A DNA stretch of 64,000 nt from Channallabes apus (Eukaryota; Chordata; Actinopteri; Siluriformes; Clariidae), in NCBI GenBank assembly GCA_030522415.1, contig CM060125.1, positions 27,010,667-27,074,666 on the forward strand, read 5' to 3'. Shown in pieces: positions 12,650-24,078 of this stretch. Each line of letters opens with the position of its first letter. Within the stretch, counting starts at the first letter, position 1. Position numbers and translations under genes: made by a program. The notes under the pieces were generated by a model. The model had not been told where the DNA came from, ran no database searches, and was given only the letters and a program-made list of their open reading frames with translations.

Positions 12650-13311
12650 TTGGCGCCGATTTCATCTGCCAGATCAGCTGCTACCCGACTAACTGTCCTA
12701 TGTCCAGACTTACACTGCTATAAATGCTTGACCCCTGGGGTTACCACACGCATTTGTGGCAATTTTAAAAAGAATAGGCAGTCTACAACAATAACTCTAG
12801 TGGGGGGACAGCAGTGGCTCCTGTGTCTTGTCAGGACATCTTAAAGACATCTGAAAGCTCTAGGGGTGAGACGGGAGCTCAACCACTTAGGCTTTAAAGA
12901 TTTCGTGGGGCAAAGCAGGATGCAGAGTCAGGTATGAGGAAACAACAGGCAGAGGATTCTCATATTGTTAAATTGGTGCAGAAATACCCAGGCCCAGTGA
13001 GGTCAAAGAATGAACCTCTGACGTCAACGTCACTTAAGGCCACTTTTGACACAGGTGCATCCATTTCAGCAGTCCATCCATCCACTCTTGAACAGTGTGG
13101 AATAAAAGAGGGGGCTGTTCTCCCATGGAATTTTCCCCCACTTGAGCTGGCTGACTCAAAGCGGTGCAGCCCAGCTGGTATCGTGTGGCTGCCTGTTCTG
13201 TTACTGGAGTACCCATTCATGCATAGTTTCGCTGTGCGCCCTAGACACACACCAAGGGTTACCTGTTGCTGGGATGTGAGTAGGTGTATAAATCCTTACC
13301 TTTTTCATTAA
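12650..13311 (+). pseudogene. LTR-retroelement fragment with aspartyl-protease motif
   Basis: The plus-strand frame from about 12934 to 13311 contains the retropepsin active-site context FDTGASISAVHPSTLE near 13048-13095, where D-T-G would be the catalytic triad of one protease subunit. The frame is only 125 codons and is followed by unrelated sequence. Upstream 12650-12850 has short disconnected ORFs. It looks like a decayed retrotransposon pol fragment. Confidence 0.5.
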
Positions 13312-13319
13312 CTTAAATA

Positions 13320-14000
13320 CTAGAGCGATGTTATTTTCCGAGGTATAACTGCCATCCGATTTTTAAGGTCTGTGGTGATAAATTCAAGGGTTGGTTTAAT
13401 AAGTTGATTGAATTTTGAATGTGAATATATTGAAGTGTTCAAGTCTTATATAGTTTGTTCCTTTAGACATCATACTTTGTGAAAGAGTTTAAAGTACAGA
13501 CAATGTTAATTCTGTATAAGTTACATACAGTACAAAGGCTGCTGTTGTGAAATGTTGAATTATAGTAATGTAGAACCAGAAAATGTCATAATGGCAGTTG
13601 TGTGGTGATGGGTAACTGGGTTGTTGACCCTCTCCTCCCCTCCCCTTTCTTCCTCTTCTCTCTCTCTCTCTCTGATGCACCTTACAATGTGTAGCTCCTT
13701 ATTAGCATAACGGCTATTCTTGGAAATATACGAATTTGCACTTGCTGACAAGTGCTAAACCTGGTAACTAACTGTGAAGTATAGTCTTCAGTAAATAAAC
13801 AAAAGACAGCAGTATTTTCTCCAAGTCCGTCTGGGTTGTCTTCGTTTTTCCAAGGCACGGTAAGAATAAATATTTGAATCCTTACACTATACCATGTGTA
13901 TAAACTAAAAAATCTAATATTACAATGTATACCTGGAAGGGAGGCAACCCTGTTGACCCCAAGAAAGGGCCTAAGGTCAGAGAGCAGCGGGCATGTATAG
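13320..14000. other. Intergenic stretch with a (CT)n tract
   Basis: A pyrimidine-rich run lies at 13632-13673. No coding signal. Confidence 0.35.
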
Positions 14001-14009
14001 TTTCCCTGG

Positions 14010-15160
14010 GGCTCCATCTCCTGGGTCTGGGTCTGGGTCTTGTCGTTGGGCCTGAAAGATCACCTGTTTGATTGCCCAGCACACCGGGGCTATGATCCAG
14101 GGGGTATTTGCGGGATCCAGTATTGTGTGCTATGAGACTGGTTCCCGAGAAGCGACAAGGCATCAGGCTTCAGGTTCTTAGAGCCGGGTCTATACGACAA
14201 CACATAATCGAACCTGGTGAAGAAGGGGGACCACTTGCCCTGCCGTGGGTTGGGGTGCTTGGCCGACTAGTAAAATGCCAGGTTCTTATGTTCTGTCCAG
14301 ATGATCTGAGATCTGAGCCTTCTGCAGGCATTTGAAGACCAAGTTCCATCTTCTTCTTTTTTTTTTTTACAAAAAATTACCCCGACCCTCCTCGAGAAGT
14401 GAAGCTTTCTTAATGTACTTCTCTATGGCTGAGTGCTCCAAGGAAGATAGGGAGAACAGCGAGCTCTTGGGCAGGGTGGTGCCAGGGAGCAGATTAATCA
14501 CAAAAGGTCTGTGAGGGGGCAGTTTTTGGGCCTCCCTCTTAAGGTCCCAGTAAATTTGGGGAACTGTGGACAGATGCACTGGTTCGGGGGAGACTGGGGA
14601 AGGTAGTCGGATCGCCATCAGGCAGCTCTGGGAGCATTAGGCCCCTCAAATGTAGACTGACCTGGTCGACCAGTCAATCCTGGGATTATGGAGCTGAAGC
14701 CAGGGGAACCTGGCTGAGATTGGAGAGGGGAGCAGGTCAACTGGTAGGCCTAGTTTCTGAACCAGCTGGCACTCAACGAAGTTGCCAGCTGACCCCTGAG
14801 TCGACAAACGTCTCCACTTGAGTTCCCCGAGCCCCATTACAAGATAGAGTAGCTGACAGAAAGAGCCCTGCATGACGGGTGTCCATTCTCCGGGTCATTC
14901 CCAGTCCCCCACCCAGGAATGACCCTGCCCTTTTGGCTGTTCACCAAGTGGGGCTGTCCTGTGCCAATGACCGGCCCCGCCATGCCCAAAATGGGTATCT
15001 CGGTGACCATATGTTGTCACAGCTACAGCGACAACTTCAGCCGCACACAGCTGCATGGGTTCCCCTAAGTCCCCTTCAGGTTCGGGTGCCCTTAGACGGA
15101 GGCATGAAATCCCGCCTATAAGAAGCTCCGGCCAGGTGCTTGGCACGACGTTCACTCTTG
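14010..15160 (-). pseudogene. Degenerate Ty3/Gypsy retrotransposon gag-pol
   Basis: Minus-strand fragments lie in gag-to-pol order. At about 15155-14895 is a gag C-terminal piece with GEPMQL, preceding a broken zinc-knuckle region. At about 14830-14650 is a protease-like piece reading GSAGNFVECQLVQKLGLPV. At about 14618-14367 is the pre-RT linker and RT start, with [16 protein letters not shown]. These strings are typical of fish Gypsy (sushi-like) elements. Stops and frameshifts interrupt every domain, and the RT catalytic core is unrecognisable. Confidence 0.6.
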
Positions 15161-15164
15161 ACTT

Positions 15165-16150
15165 ACATCTGTCGCTGCAGCAAAAAAGTGCTGTGTCTGC
15201 AAGAGCTACTGTTTGTGAGAGCCCATTTTGCCACTCTGCCGTCGCTTTTGCTCTCTTACCATATGCCTACCTGCCAGCTGGGCACACCTTCCGGACATGC
15301 ACATGGACATCCTCACCCCTTTTCCTCCTCTTCTTTTTACCCTCTCTTCTTTAAATCTCTTCCTTTCCCTATTTCTCAATAAACCTATACTTTTCCCATA
15401 AGACATCATCTCGCGTCTGTGTTTTTGTGGTGTGTATTGGGGTGCTCAGGACAGACCTTAGGTTGAGTCCCTATTGAGGCTGAGGTCTTATCCATGCACA
15501 CACAGTGACAGCAACAACTGTGAGCTTGGAGCTAAGAGAGGGGTAATGGCATAGATGCATCAGTGACGAAAGAGGGCTGGATGGCCACAACTGCAACCGA
15601 ACCGCTGAGGAGCCTGTGAGAGCTGCTGTCTAAGCAAGTCTACTTTGCCACTCTACTGCTGTCATTGCTCGCCAGCAGCAAAAATGGACATGTGAAAGGG
15701 GCATGCCATGTGCCCCAGGGGCTTTTAAGGTGTGTGGAATTATACAACGCTGTTTAACCGCCTAGCAACGAACAAGCGCTGAAAGACCGCACAAGCTGTC
15801 CTTCAGCTTTCAGTTTCATCTAAGAATCAGCAATCGCAACCTAGCTACTGACAGATAAAAGGCCGCTGCCTCGACATAAAGCCCCTGTTCCCAATCAGGA
15901 AAGCCACCCAGATTGTTGTGCTTGACTGTAAAATGTGCTGCTGAGCCTGTAAGAGCCGCTGTCTGAGAGCTCATTGCTGCTGCTATTGCTCGCCAGTCAA
16001 GTGCCTGCCAGCCAGCTGGGCACAGTTACCAGACCTGCATGTGCACATCCTCACTAATTTTCCGGCTTCTTTCTTCCCTCCCTCCTTTAAATCCCTTCTT
16101 TTCCCTGCTTCTCAATGAAACTACTCTTTTCCTCGTGTCTGTGATGAAAT
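15165..16150 (+). repeat. Array of three related LTR-tail fragments
   Basis: Three blocks share the same order of motifs: 'agagct(g)c...gccactct', 'cctgccagc(c)agctgggcaca', 'catcctca', 'ctcaataaa' or 'ctcaatgaaa', and 'ctcgtgtctgtg'. They end near 15430, 15720 (partial) and 16150. The end motif resembles that of the solo LTR at 24568-25094, so they are likely LTR 3' parts of one Gypsy-like family. Confidence 0.5.
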
Positions 16151-17197
16151 AAATTACAATGCGTAAATGAGTAAATCAATCATATTGAAGTTAGACGGAC
16201 AATTTTTTTTTATTTGTATAGCGCTTTTAACAATTGACATTGTCTCAAAACAGCTTTACACAATCAAAAGAATTATTTAAGTTTGTATGGAATGTGAATG
16301 TGTATGAATCAGTATGGTCAGATAGTCCCTGGTGAGCAAGCCGAGGGCGACAGTGGCAAGGAAAAACTCCCTGAGATGGTAATAGGAAGAAACCTTGAGA
16401 GGAACCAGACTCAACAGGGAACCCATCCTCATCTGGGTGAAATAGATAGCAGGAAATGATCTGCATTTATACAGTGTGTTAGGTGGCAGGCAGTTCAGTT
16501 ATAATAGTTGATGTTAATTGATGTTAAAATGCAGTCCAGGTAGTTATTGGAGACTCAGGTAGACTTGTAGAAAGTTCCATTCCTGAACTATCGAATTCTC
16601 AAGTCCCCAGGGAAACAGCTGCCAACACCAGTCGAGGCCAGAACCATCTTCTAAGTAGAGAGAAGTGTCCCCAGACACCAGACGCATCCCAAAGAGACAC
16701 ATGGGGCATCCATGCGACGAGATCTCCAACCAGAAGCAGGGCACCAGGATGGATCAGACAGGTCCGGAGGGCAGAGGGAGTCTGGATCAATGGCAGCTCA
16801 GGAACCACATGTGTAGCTCGACAGAGAGAGAGAAAGAGTGAAAGGGGGAGACAGGGGGAGAGAGGAAAGAGAAAGAGGGGGAGGAAGAGAAGAAGAGGAG
16901 AGATGGCAGTTAGGTATGGTCACAGTCACAATGTCTAATGTGAATGTATATTTACTGTAGAGTGCAAGCAGGGACTCCGGCAGGACTAACTATGACAGCA
17001 TAACTAAAAGGGAGAGCCAGAAGGAAACACAAACATGAGGGCTCCCTGAGATGTAAAGCAAACAATCACCTCACCGTCAACAAACCTGAGTGATCAAATG
17101 AGAGTGAGGAAGACAGCATCTAAACATACCAGTTCACCATAATACTCTACGTCCATGAGTCCCCCAGATCTGCTCCTTTACCTTATGGCGAATCTAT

Positions 17198-18148
17198 TTA
17201 TAAAAATGCTTGGCTAAATAAATAGGTTTTGAGCCTAGACTTAAACACTGAGTCCCGAACACTATTTGGAAGACTATTCCATAATCTTGGGGCTTTGTAA
17301 GAAAAAGCTCTGTCCCCAGCTGTAGTTTTCATAATACGCGGTACTGTCAAGCAGCCTGCATCCTTTGACCGAAGTAGGCGTGGCGGATCGTAAGACACTA
17401 GCAGTTCGCTCAGATACTGCGGCGCGAGACCATTTAATGTCAAGAATGTCAAGATGTCTTTATATGTCAAGAAAAGTATTTTAAAATCAATGCGAAATTT
17501 CACAGGGAGCCAATGCAGTGAAGATAAGATAGGGGTGATGTGCTCATATCTTCTGGTTCTAGTGAGGACTCTCGCTGCTGCATTCTGGACTAGCTGAAGC
17601 TTGTTTATGCACCTAACAGAACAACCAGACAGTAAGGCATTACAATAGTCCAACCTGATAAAAGCATGAACTAGTTTTTCTGCATCGTTTAGCGACAATA
17701 TATTTCTTATCTTGGCAATATTTCTGAGGTGAAAGAATGCTATCCTGGTAATATTATCTACATGAGCTTCAAATGAAAGGCTGGAATCTATAATCACGCC
17801 GAGGTCTTTTACTGTTGCACTTGATGGAACAGAAAGGCCATCTAAAGTTAAGGTGTGATCTAAGATTTTACTCCTAGCTGTATGCGGTCCTGTGACTAGA
17901 ACTTCTGTCTTATTCGGATTAAGCAGAAGGAAGTTAACTAGCATCCAATTTCTTATGTCCTGCACACATTGCTCAACTTTAGTAAGCTGGTTTTTCTCAT
18001 CAGGTTTTGCTGAGACATATAACTGTGTGTCGTCAGCATAACAATGAAAACTAATACCATGCTTACGGATTATGTTGCCCAGAGGAAGCATGTAAAGGAA
18101 AAAAAGCAGGGGGCCTAAAACTGAACCCTGCGGAACGCCAAACTCCAC
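17198..18148 (-). pseudogene. LINE reverse transcriptase, C-terminal half
   Basis: 316 codons open from [16 protein letters not shown] through the YADDTQLY catalytic box to a normal stop. [11 protein letters not shown] and the C-terminal LHWLPV and RLWNSLP motifs are characteristic of fish L2/CR1 elements. The first half of the protein is in another frame just upstream (minus direction), so this is part of a broken ORF2 and not an independent gene. Confidence 0.85.
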
Positions 18149-18180
18149 TGGAGAACATGCAGAATGATCACCATTTAAGT

Positions 18181-19029
18181 CTACTGTACATACTGATAAC
18201 GATCGGTCAAATAGGATCTGAGCCAGGAGAGGGCTGTACCCTTAATTCCTACTACATTTTCTAATCTGTGAAGAAGAATAGCATGATCAATGGTGTCAAA
18301 AGCTGCACTGAGGTCGAGTAATACAAGCATAGTTACACAACCCTGATCAGAGGCCAATAGGAGGTCATTTACTACTTTAACGAGTGCTGTTTCTGTGCTG
18401 TGATGAGGCCTAAATCCTGACTGATACAGTTCATGTATGACATTTCTATGTAGATATGAGCATAGCTGCTCCGCTACTATCTTTTCCAGAATCTTAGAGA
18501 TAAAGGGGAGGTTTGATATTGGCCTGTAATTGGACAGCTGACAGGGGTCGAGGTCAGGTTTCTTAATTATTGGTTTGATAACTGCTAATTTAAAAGATTT
18601 TGGAACATAACCAATGCTGAGTGAGGAATTAATTATTCTCAACATTGGTTCTGTTATTACTGGTACTATCTGTTTAAGAAAATGTGTCGGTATAGGATCT
18701 AATATACAGGTTGATGAATTTGCAGAAGAGATGAGTGAAATTAGTTCATTCTCTTCAAGGGGAGTAAAGTATTCTAGGTTTGAATCACTGTGACACACTT
18801 GAATGGAGACAAAATAGTGATCTGAGATAATTTCAGACAGTGGAATTGTGAATACATTTCTTATAATTAATCCAAAAAATATTATTAGGTCTAAAGTGTG
18901 ACCTGCTTTATGAGTGGGTCCTACTACAAACTGATTTACGCCTACGGAGTCCAGTATGGATATAAATGCTGTTCTCAGAGGGTCTTCTGGATTCTCAAAA
19001 TGAATGTTAAAATCTCCAGCAATTAACAC
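18181..19029 (-). pseudogene. LINE endonuclease plus RT N-terminal half
   Basis: 282 codons contain the end of an apurinic endonuclease-like domain (GDFNIHFENP, TLDLIIF, SDHYFVS), followed at once by the RT start (PIPTHFLKQ, NYRPISNLP, ELYQSGFRPHHSTETAL, LLDLSAAFDTIDH). The normal spacer between EN and RT is missing, indicating a deletion. The frame ends at a stop created by the shift near 18180. Confidence 0.8.
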
Positions 19030-19865
19030 TTTGTCTACAGAAACGACCAGGTCTGAGATGAAATCTGCAAATTCACTAAGAAATTCAGAATATGGCCCTG
19101 GAGGTCTGTAAATTATAATTAGTGGAATCGACTGAGCTGACTTAATATACTTAAGTACACTTATGTTACTATAAAGAATTTCAAATGAGTTAAATTTGTG
19201 TCCACGCAGAGGAGGTGTGCTCCGGTGGGCTAGCCTTAGCGTTAGCTTTGGCTGAACGAGTATGCTGCCGAGTTGTCACCCACTCGCCCCGCTGTGAGGG
19301 CTCTAATGCCGGAGTCGGGGGCTGTTTATCTCCGCCTGTGGCACCCAGACTGTCCACTACGGGAATAACGCTGCTCTCACATTCTCTAACACTCTCTAAA
19401 GTCTGGATGCGCTCCTCTAATGCTGATATCTTCTCCGTCAGAGTGCTCACTAACACACACCTATCACAAATAAAATTATCACTAATGACGGAGGAAGAAT
19501 GTCTAAACATCCTGCACTCTACACACTGAACAAGCTGAATGGTTAGACATGATAACGTACCTCTGTGTCGGAGTTTTAGTTGTTTGGAGCTGAATTCCGT
19601 TTGTTGTTCTTAGACGAGGAAACTCGCGCGTTCTCCAAAAATCGCAGAAAAAATGTGAAGCCGAATAGTATGGAGATGTAAAAAATAGTTGCTATTAATA
19701 TTATTATATTAATATAATATACAATTTAAACTCATTCAATTTAAATTTCAGACACTTTGAACTCATTTACTTTAATTCCTCATCAACCAAAGAATACATT
19801 CCTCAACAGCAGACAGAAGCCTGAAAAAACCTAATAAACTATATACAATAAATAAATTAATTAAT

Positions 19866-20217
19866 TCATTCATTCATCTTCTATACCGCTTTATCCTGTA
19901 TTTAGGGTCGCGGGGGACCTGGAGCCTATCCCAGGAGACTCTGGGCATGAGGCAGGGTACACCCTGGACAGGGTGCCAATCCATCGCAGACTCATTCACA
20001 CACTATGGTCAATTTTAGGAACGCCAATTAGCCTAACCTGCATGTCTTTGGACTGTGGGAGGAAACCGGAGTACCCGGAGGAAACCCACCAAGCACAGGG
20101 AGAACATGCAAACTCCATGCACACAGAGACGGGAATCGAGCCTGGCCGGGAATCGAACCCAGACCCTGGAGGTGCAAGGCGACAGTGCTAACCACTACAC
20201 CACCGTGCCCGCCTATT
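19866..20217 (-). mobile_element. Mermaid-like SINE copy
   Basis: Near-complete minus-strand copy. The tRNA-like head is at 20150-20215, with a GAATCGAACCC block at about 20150 and a second GAATCGAGCCTGG immediately before it. The AAACCGGAGTACCCGGAGG core, CAATCCATCGCAGA and a tail near CTTCTATACCGCTTTATCCTG at 19880 follow. Confidence 0.85.
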
Positions 20218-20219
20218 AA

Positions 20220-21170
20220 ATAAATAAATAAATATATTTATTGTGATTCATTGTTTTCTATATAAAATCACTTTAGATGGGATCACACACACAAACACTT
20301 TCTTATTCTTTTGTGTGCATGAATAAAATGAAACCTCACATAAACAGTCATGTACAGTTACACGGCCAAAAGAAAGCATGTGCGAGACTCTCCGTCAGTA
20401 ATACTCTCAGAGCAAGAGGAGGATTTGTCTGGCTGCTCATCTGCTCCAGTTTGTCTGTGTTAATGTGTTGTGTATATTTGTGCTTTCCTCTAAGTATAGT
20501 TTAGACTTTTTTATTTCACCTTTTCATTGTTTGCTGTTTTGTGCCTGTTTGGGTGCTGGTGATGTAACGTGCCGAGTGCACTGTTTATAAAACTGAGCAT
20601 ATCTCACAGATGGACCAGACTAATTATATGTTGTTCTAATGTTTTGTTTTGTTTTTTCAACTTTTTCACTTTCTTTTTGCAAGTTTGAGATTAACATTGT
20701 GGCACTTCTCTATTTAGAAAAATATGAAGGATAAATAAAAGTCAGGTTTTGTAGTTTATTTCATTTTTATGCAATTTATCTAATTACTTGCCATTTATTA
20801 CGTATATTTTCCTGAAAGTGAGGGTGTAAGGCTTGCACTGATGTATGATATGAAAATACTCCAAAAACTGACACTCCAGCATGTAGACACCCTCCAGCAG
20901 AGCTCTTCTATGGCAGGTCTTAAAGGGTTAAACAGGTGGAGGCAGGTGTGGCTTCTGCTCCTCCATTCATTTTGTTTTACATCTCTTTAGTTGTTTTCTG
21001 TGTATTTTGTTCATTTACTTTCTTATTTTTCTTTAGGCTATACAGCCAAATTTGTGAGTATTTATGTACAGAAGAATGAACCTGTTTTTCCTGTTTTGGC
21101 TTTATTAAATGATTTATGCTACGCCTATTTATGTGTACTCCTTTAAATACACAATGACAGCTTTCGGTTT
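20220..21170. other. Intergenic stretch upstream of the GIMAP gene
   Basis: No coding block or repeat recognised. It should hold the promoter and 5'UTR of the downstream GTPase gene, but I see no clear TATA or initiator. Confidence 0.3.
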
Positions 21171-21234
21171 GCTCGTTAAACAAAACTTCCCCTCTGAGAG
21201 ACAGATCCAAGAGACTCCAGTGTCCACAAGCAAG

Positions 21235-23212
21235 ATGGCAGGTGAGACATGTCTTAAATATTTTCATGTCATTTGTAAGAATATACAAAATATTTAAAGT
21301 AACTCGTGTGTTTTAAACATTTATTCATTTACAGCATTAAAGAATAACTGTGTTTATTGCCATATTTTGATTTATTGTATTTAAACCTATACATAAAAAT
21401 TCTTAGGACAGTTAAAGGAGTCCATGGCCTGGTTTCTTTGTTCTAAACTGCTGCTACTGGCGTGTTTTGCGGTTGTGGCAGACTTGGTGTTTCAGGTGGG
21501 ATAAAATTTTACTACTGATGTAATAATTCCCTCATCACGTGTAAAGGTACATATATAAGCATGAAAGAATTTTGTAGTTTTGTTTTATATTGTGACCTAC
21601 AGTAGATCAACTTATATAAAAGGCAAAAAAAAAATGTATGTCTTTGATTGTGTGCTGACCACAAATTACCAATTATAAAGAACTGAATACAACATACTGT
21701 AAGTGAATGAAGTATGTCCCCCATATATGCACCTATATCAATTAATCATTACTTTATGCTTTTATATTGCACCGAGGAGGTTATAAGATAATTTATGTAC
21801 ATTGTATTGTTATAAGGCGGCGCGGTGGTGTAGTGGTTAGCACTGTCGCCTTGCACCTCCAGGGTCTGGGTTCGATTCCCGTCTCTGTGTGCATGGAGTT
21901 TGCATGTTCTCCCCGTGCTTGGTGGGTTTCCTCCGGGTACTCCGGTTTCCTCCCACAGTCCAAAGATATGCAGGTTAGGCTAATTGACGTTCCTAAATTG
22001 CCCGTAGTGTGTGATTGGGTGTGTGAGTGAGTGAGTGTGTGTGTGTGTGCCCTGCGATGGATTGGCACCCTGTCCAGGGTGTACCCCGCCTAGTGCCCGA
22101 AGTCTCCTGGGATAGGCTCCAGGTCCCCCGCGACCCTGAACACAGGATTAAGCGGTATAGAAAATGAATGAATGAATGTATTGTTATATAAATTTGTGCA
22201 TATAACATAAATCACTCTAAATGTCTTTGCTTATATATTTTTAATCAGCAGAGCAGCTCTTCAAATAAACAAGGTATGTACTGTATGTTAACATTTGTCA
22301 AGACATTTAAAAAATGCAACCAGACCTGAGACCTTTAATGTTCTCTTAATAACAGAATTAGGTGGTGAGCTTCGGGTCCTGCTATTCGGGAAGACGGGTG
22401 TAGGCAAGAGTGCAACGGGAAACACCATCCTTAGAAAAAGTGCTTTTAAATCTGACGTCTCTTCTTCCTCTGTAACTACACAGTGTAAAAAAGCCAGTGG
22501 AAAAGTAAAAGGGAGAAAAGTGCATGTTATTGACTCTCCAGGCCTGTTTGACACCAAGTTATCTGAAGATGAGGTGGTCGATCGCATTAAGAAGTGCATT
22601 CCACTTTCTGCTCCGGGACCTCATGTTTTTCTGGTTGTGATTCAAATAGGTAGATTTACGCATGAAGATCAAGAATCAGTTAGGAGAATTAAAAAAATTT
22701 TTGGAGAAAAGTCTTCCAAATACACTATGGCCCTCTTCACTCATGGAGATAAACTGAAGGGGAAGACTATTCATCAATTTATAAGAGAAAGCAAAGACCT
22801 CACGAATTTCATCAGAAAATGCAATGGTGGATACCATGTGTTCAATAATGAAGATCCGAATCCAAAACAAGTCATCGAGCTACTGGACCTGATTGATAAG
22901 ATCGTCACTGTAAATGGTGGACAATGTTACATTTCAGAGATGCTTCAGGAAGCAGAGAGATTGGTACAAGCTGAGATACAGCAGATCCTGAAAGAGAATA
23001 AAGCAAAAAGACAAAAGGAGGAGAAAGCCCTAAGGGCTAAACTTAAAGGGGAAGCATTGGAAATAGCAAGAAAGGAACTTCAAGAGCAACATGAAAGACA
23101 AGCAAGAGCCCAAGCTGAAAATAGCCCCTCTGTGATTGAAAAGATAGCCAATTTTTTAACGAATGTTTTAGTTTTAGTAAAACCTTTAGTTTTGACCTTC
23201 ATGCGAAATTAG
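21235..23212 (+). CDS. GIMAP/AIG1-family GTPase with N-terminal membrane segment
   Basis: Four coding exons join in phase: 21235-21241 (ATG GCA G), 21407-21495, 22249-22273 and 22356-23212. The total is 978 nt, 325 residues. The model starts MAGQLKES, then has a hydrophobic stretch MAWFLCSKLLLLACFAVVAD (residues 9-28). The AIG1 GTPase domain follows: P-loop GKTGVGKS at 52-59, G3 DSPG at 100-103, the GIMAP conserved box LSAPGPHVFLVV from 124, and G4 THGD at 169-172. A Lys/Glu-rich coiled coil and a hydrophobic C-terminal tail ([14 protein letters not shown]) come last. AIG1 proteins are membrane-associated immune-type GTPases that oligomerise on GTP binding; many anchor by the C-terminus. The large exon also has an in-frame ATG at 22295, but it lies upstream of the acceptor at 22355. 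A Mermaid-like SINE sits in intron 2. Confidence 0.85.
21814..22182 (+). mobile_element. Mermaid-like SINE in the GIMAP intron
   Basis: Best copy in the window. It starts GGCGCGGTGGTGTAGTGGTT (A-box-like), has B-box-like GGGTTCGATTCCCGTCTC at 21866, then the GTTTCCTCCGGGTACTCCGG core, a (TG)n patch and a tail ending in (GAAT)n. The strand is the same as the host gene. Confidence 0.9.
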
Positions 23213-23291
23213 ATTCATGCTGAGAGTAATAATATAGTCTCCATTCTACGTATATTGATCGAGTGTCAAATAACAATGCTAGTTAAGATTG

Positions 23292-23427
23292 TGTAAAGTA
23301 AAACAACAACAACAAATTAAATAGCATCTTACCTTTGAATCGCGAGAGAGCTGAGTTTCTGTGTGGGGGCTGTAAAGCCGAGAGAGAGAGTGTGTGTGTG
23401 TGTGTGTGCTGGTGTAAGTGAATGAGT

Positions 23428-23492
<65 letters not shown>

Positions 23493-23609
23493 CTCTCGGC
23501 TTTATAGCCCCCACCCGCCCCCACCCGGCTTCAAACACATAGAAACTCAGCTCTCTCGCGATTCAAAGGTAAGATGCTATTTAATTTGTTGTTGTTGTTT
23601 TACTTTACA
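23292..23609. repeat. Long palindrome with a (TG)/(CA)n loop
   Basis: The left arm (23292-23400, beginning TGTAAAGTAAAACAACAAC) is repeated as its reverse complement at the right (23488-23609, ending GTTGTTTTACTTTACA). Differences are few: one G/A change and a ~22-bp GC-rich insertion in the right arm (about 23507-23533). The middle is (TG)n followed by (CA)n. It begins 80 bp after the GIMAP stop codon, and the next AATAAA is at about 24371, so a long 3'UTR would contain the hairpin. It may be a foldback-type non-autonomous transposon. Confidence 0.85.
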
Positions 23610-23708
23610 GCAGTGATTCCGTTCGTATGCGCTCACGCGACTGTGACTAGCAATGTTCCCTTGCAAATTTTTAAAAAAAGTTTTAAAAACGGTCTCTCCG
23701 TTAATGTG

Positions 23709-23740
<32 letters not shown>

Positions 23741-24030
23741 CACGTACATTACAAACACAGCGCCTGTGTGCACAAATGGAAACACTTATTTGTCGGGATA
23801 TATTTAAACTTTTTTTTTTAAGGTAAAGTGCAGGTTAATTTGTTTAATTTTTACTTTATATTTTGTGTTCATTATTTTTATGTATTTATTTTTTTGGGCT
23901 GTAGAACGAATAATTTGAGTTTCCCATTATTTCCAATGGGAAAATTTTATTTGGTTTACGAGTGTTTTGGAATATGAGCCCGCTTCCGGAACGAATTATG
24001 CTCGTAATCCGAGGTTCCACTGTATGTATG

Positions 24031-24078
<48 letters not shown>

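Larger units (their letters stand above)
16200..19680 (-). mobile_element. L2/CR1-type LINE, minus strand, with decayed ORFs
   Basis: Minus-strand non-LTR retrotransposon. From 5' to 3': an ORF1-like coiled-coil piece (19510-19190); an endonuclease piece with AGDFNIHF and SDHYF (19029 downward) joined directly to the RT start by an apparent internal deletion; RT with FDTIDHA (near 18290) and YADDTQLY (near 18030); a C-terminal region ending at 17198; and a 3'UTR of about 1 kb to 16200. The RT frame breaks once near 18150-18185, between RYQYV and VDLNG. The catalytic YADD and upstream Asp are kept, but the element cannot make a full ORF2 protein. Confidence 0.85.

Noticed and set aside
13034..13311. 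Domesticated aspartyl protease gene
   Set aside because: Only one short frame with a DTGAS motif, no supporting exons, and it lies among LTR debris. It is more simply a decayed retrotransposon fragment.
21814..21890. True tRNA gene at the SINE head
   Set aside because: A and B box-like words are present, but there is no cloverleaf with a plausible anticodon stem and the sequence continues into the SINE body.
22295..22355. ATG at 22295 as the GIMAP start
   Set aside because: It lies upstream of a clear AG acceptor at 22354-22355, and the upstream mini-exons join the GTPase exon in phase. It could only be used by a transcript starting in the intron.
23379..23616. Cys-Val and His-Thr repeat ORFs and a splice-like CTTTACAG near the palindrome
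   Set aside because: The ORFs are simple-repeat artefacts, and the splice-like words are mirrored in both palindrome arms, so they are not evidence of an exon.
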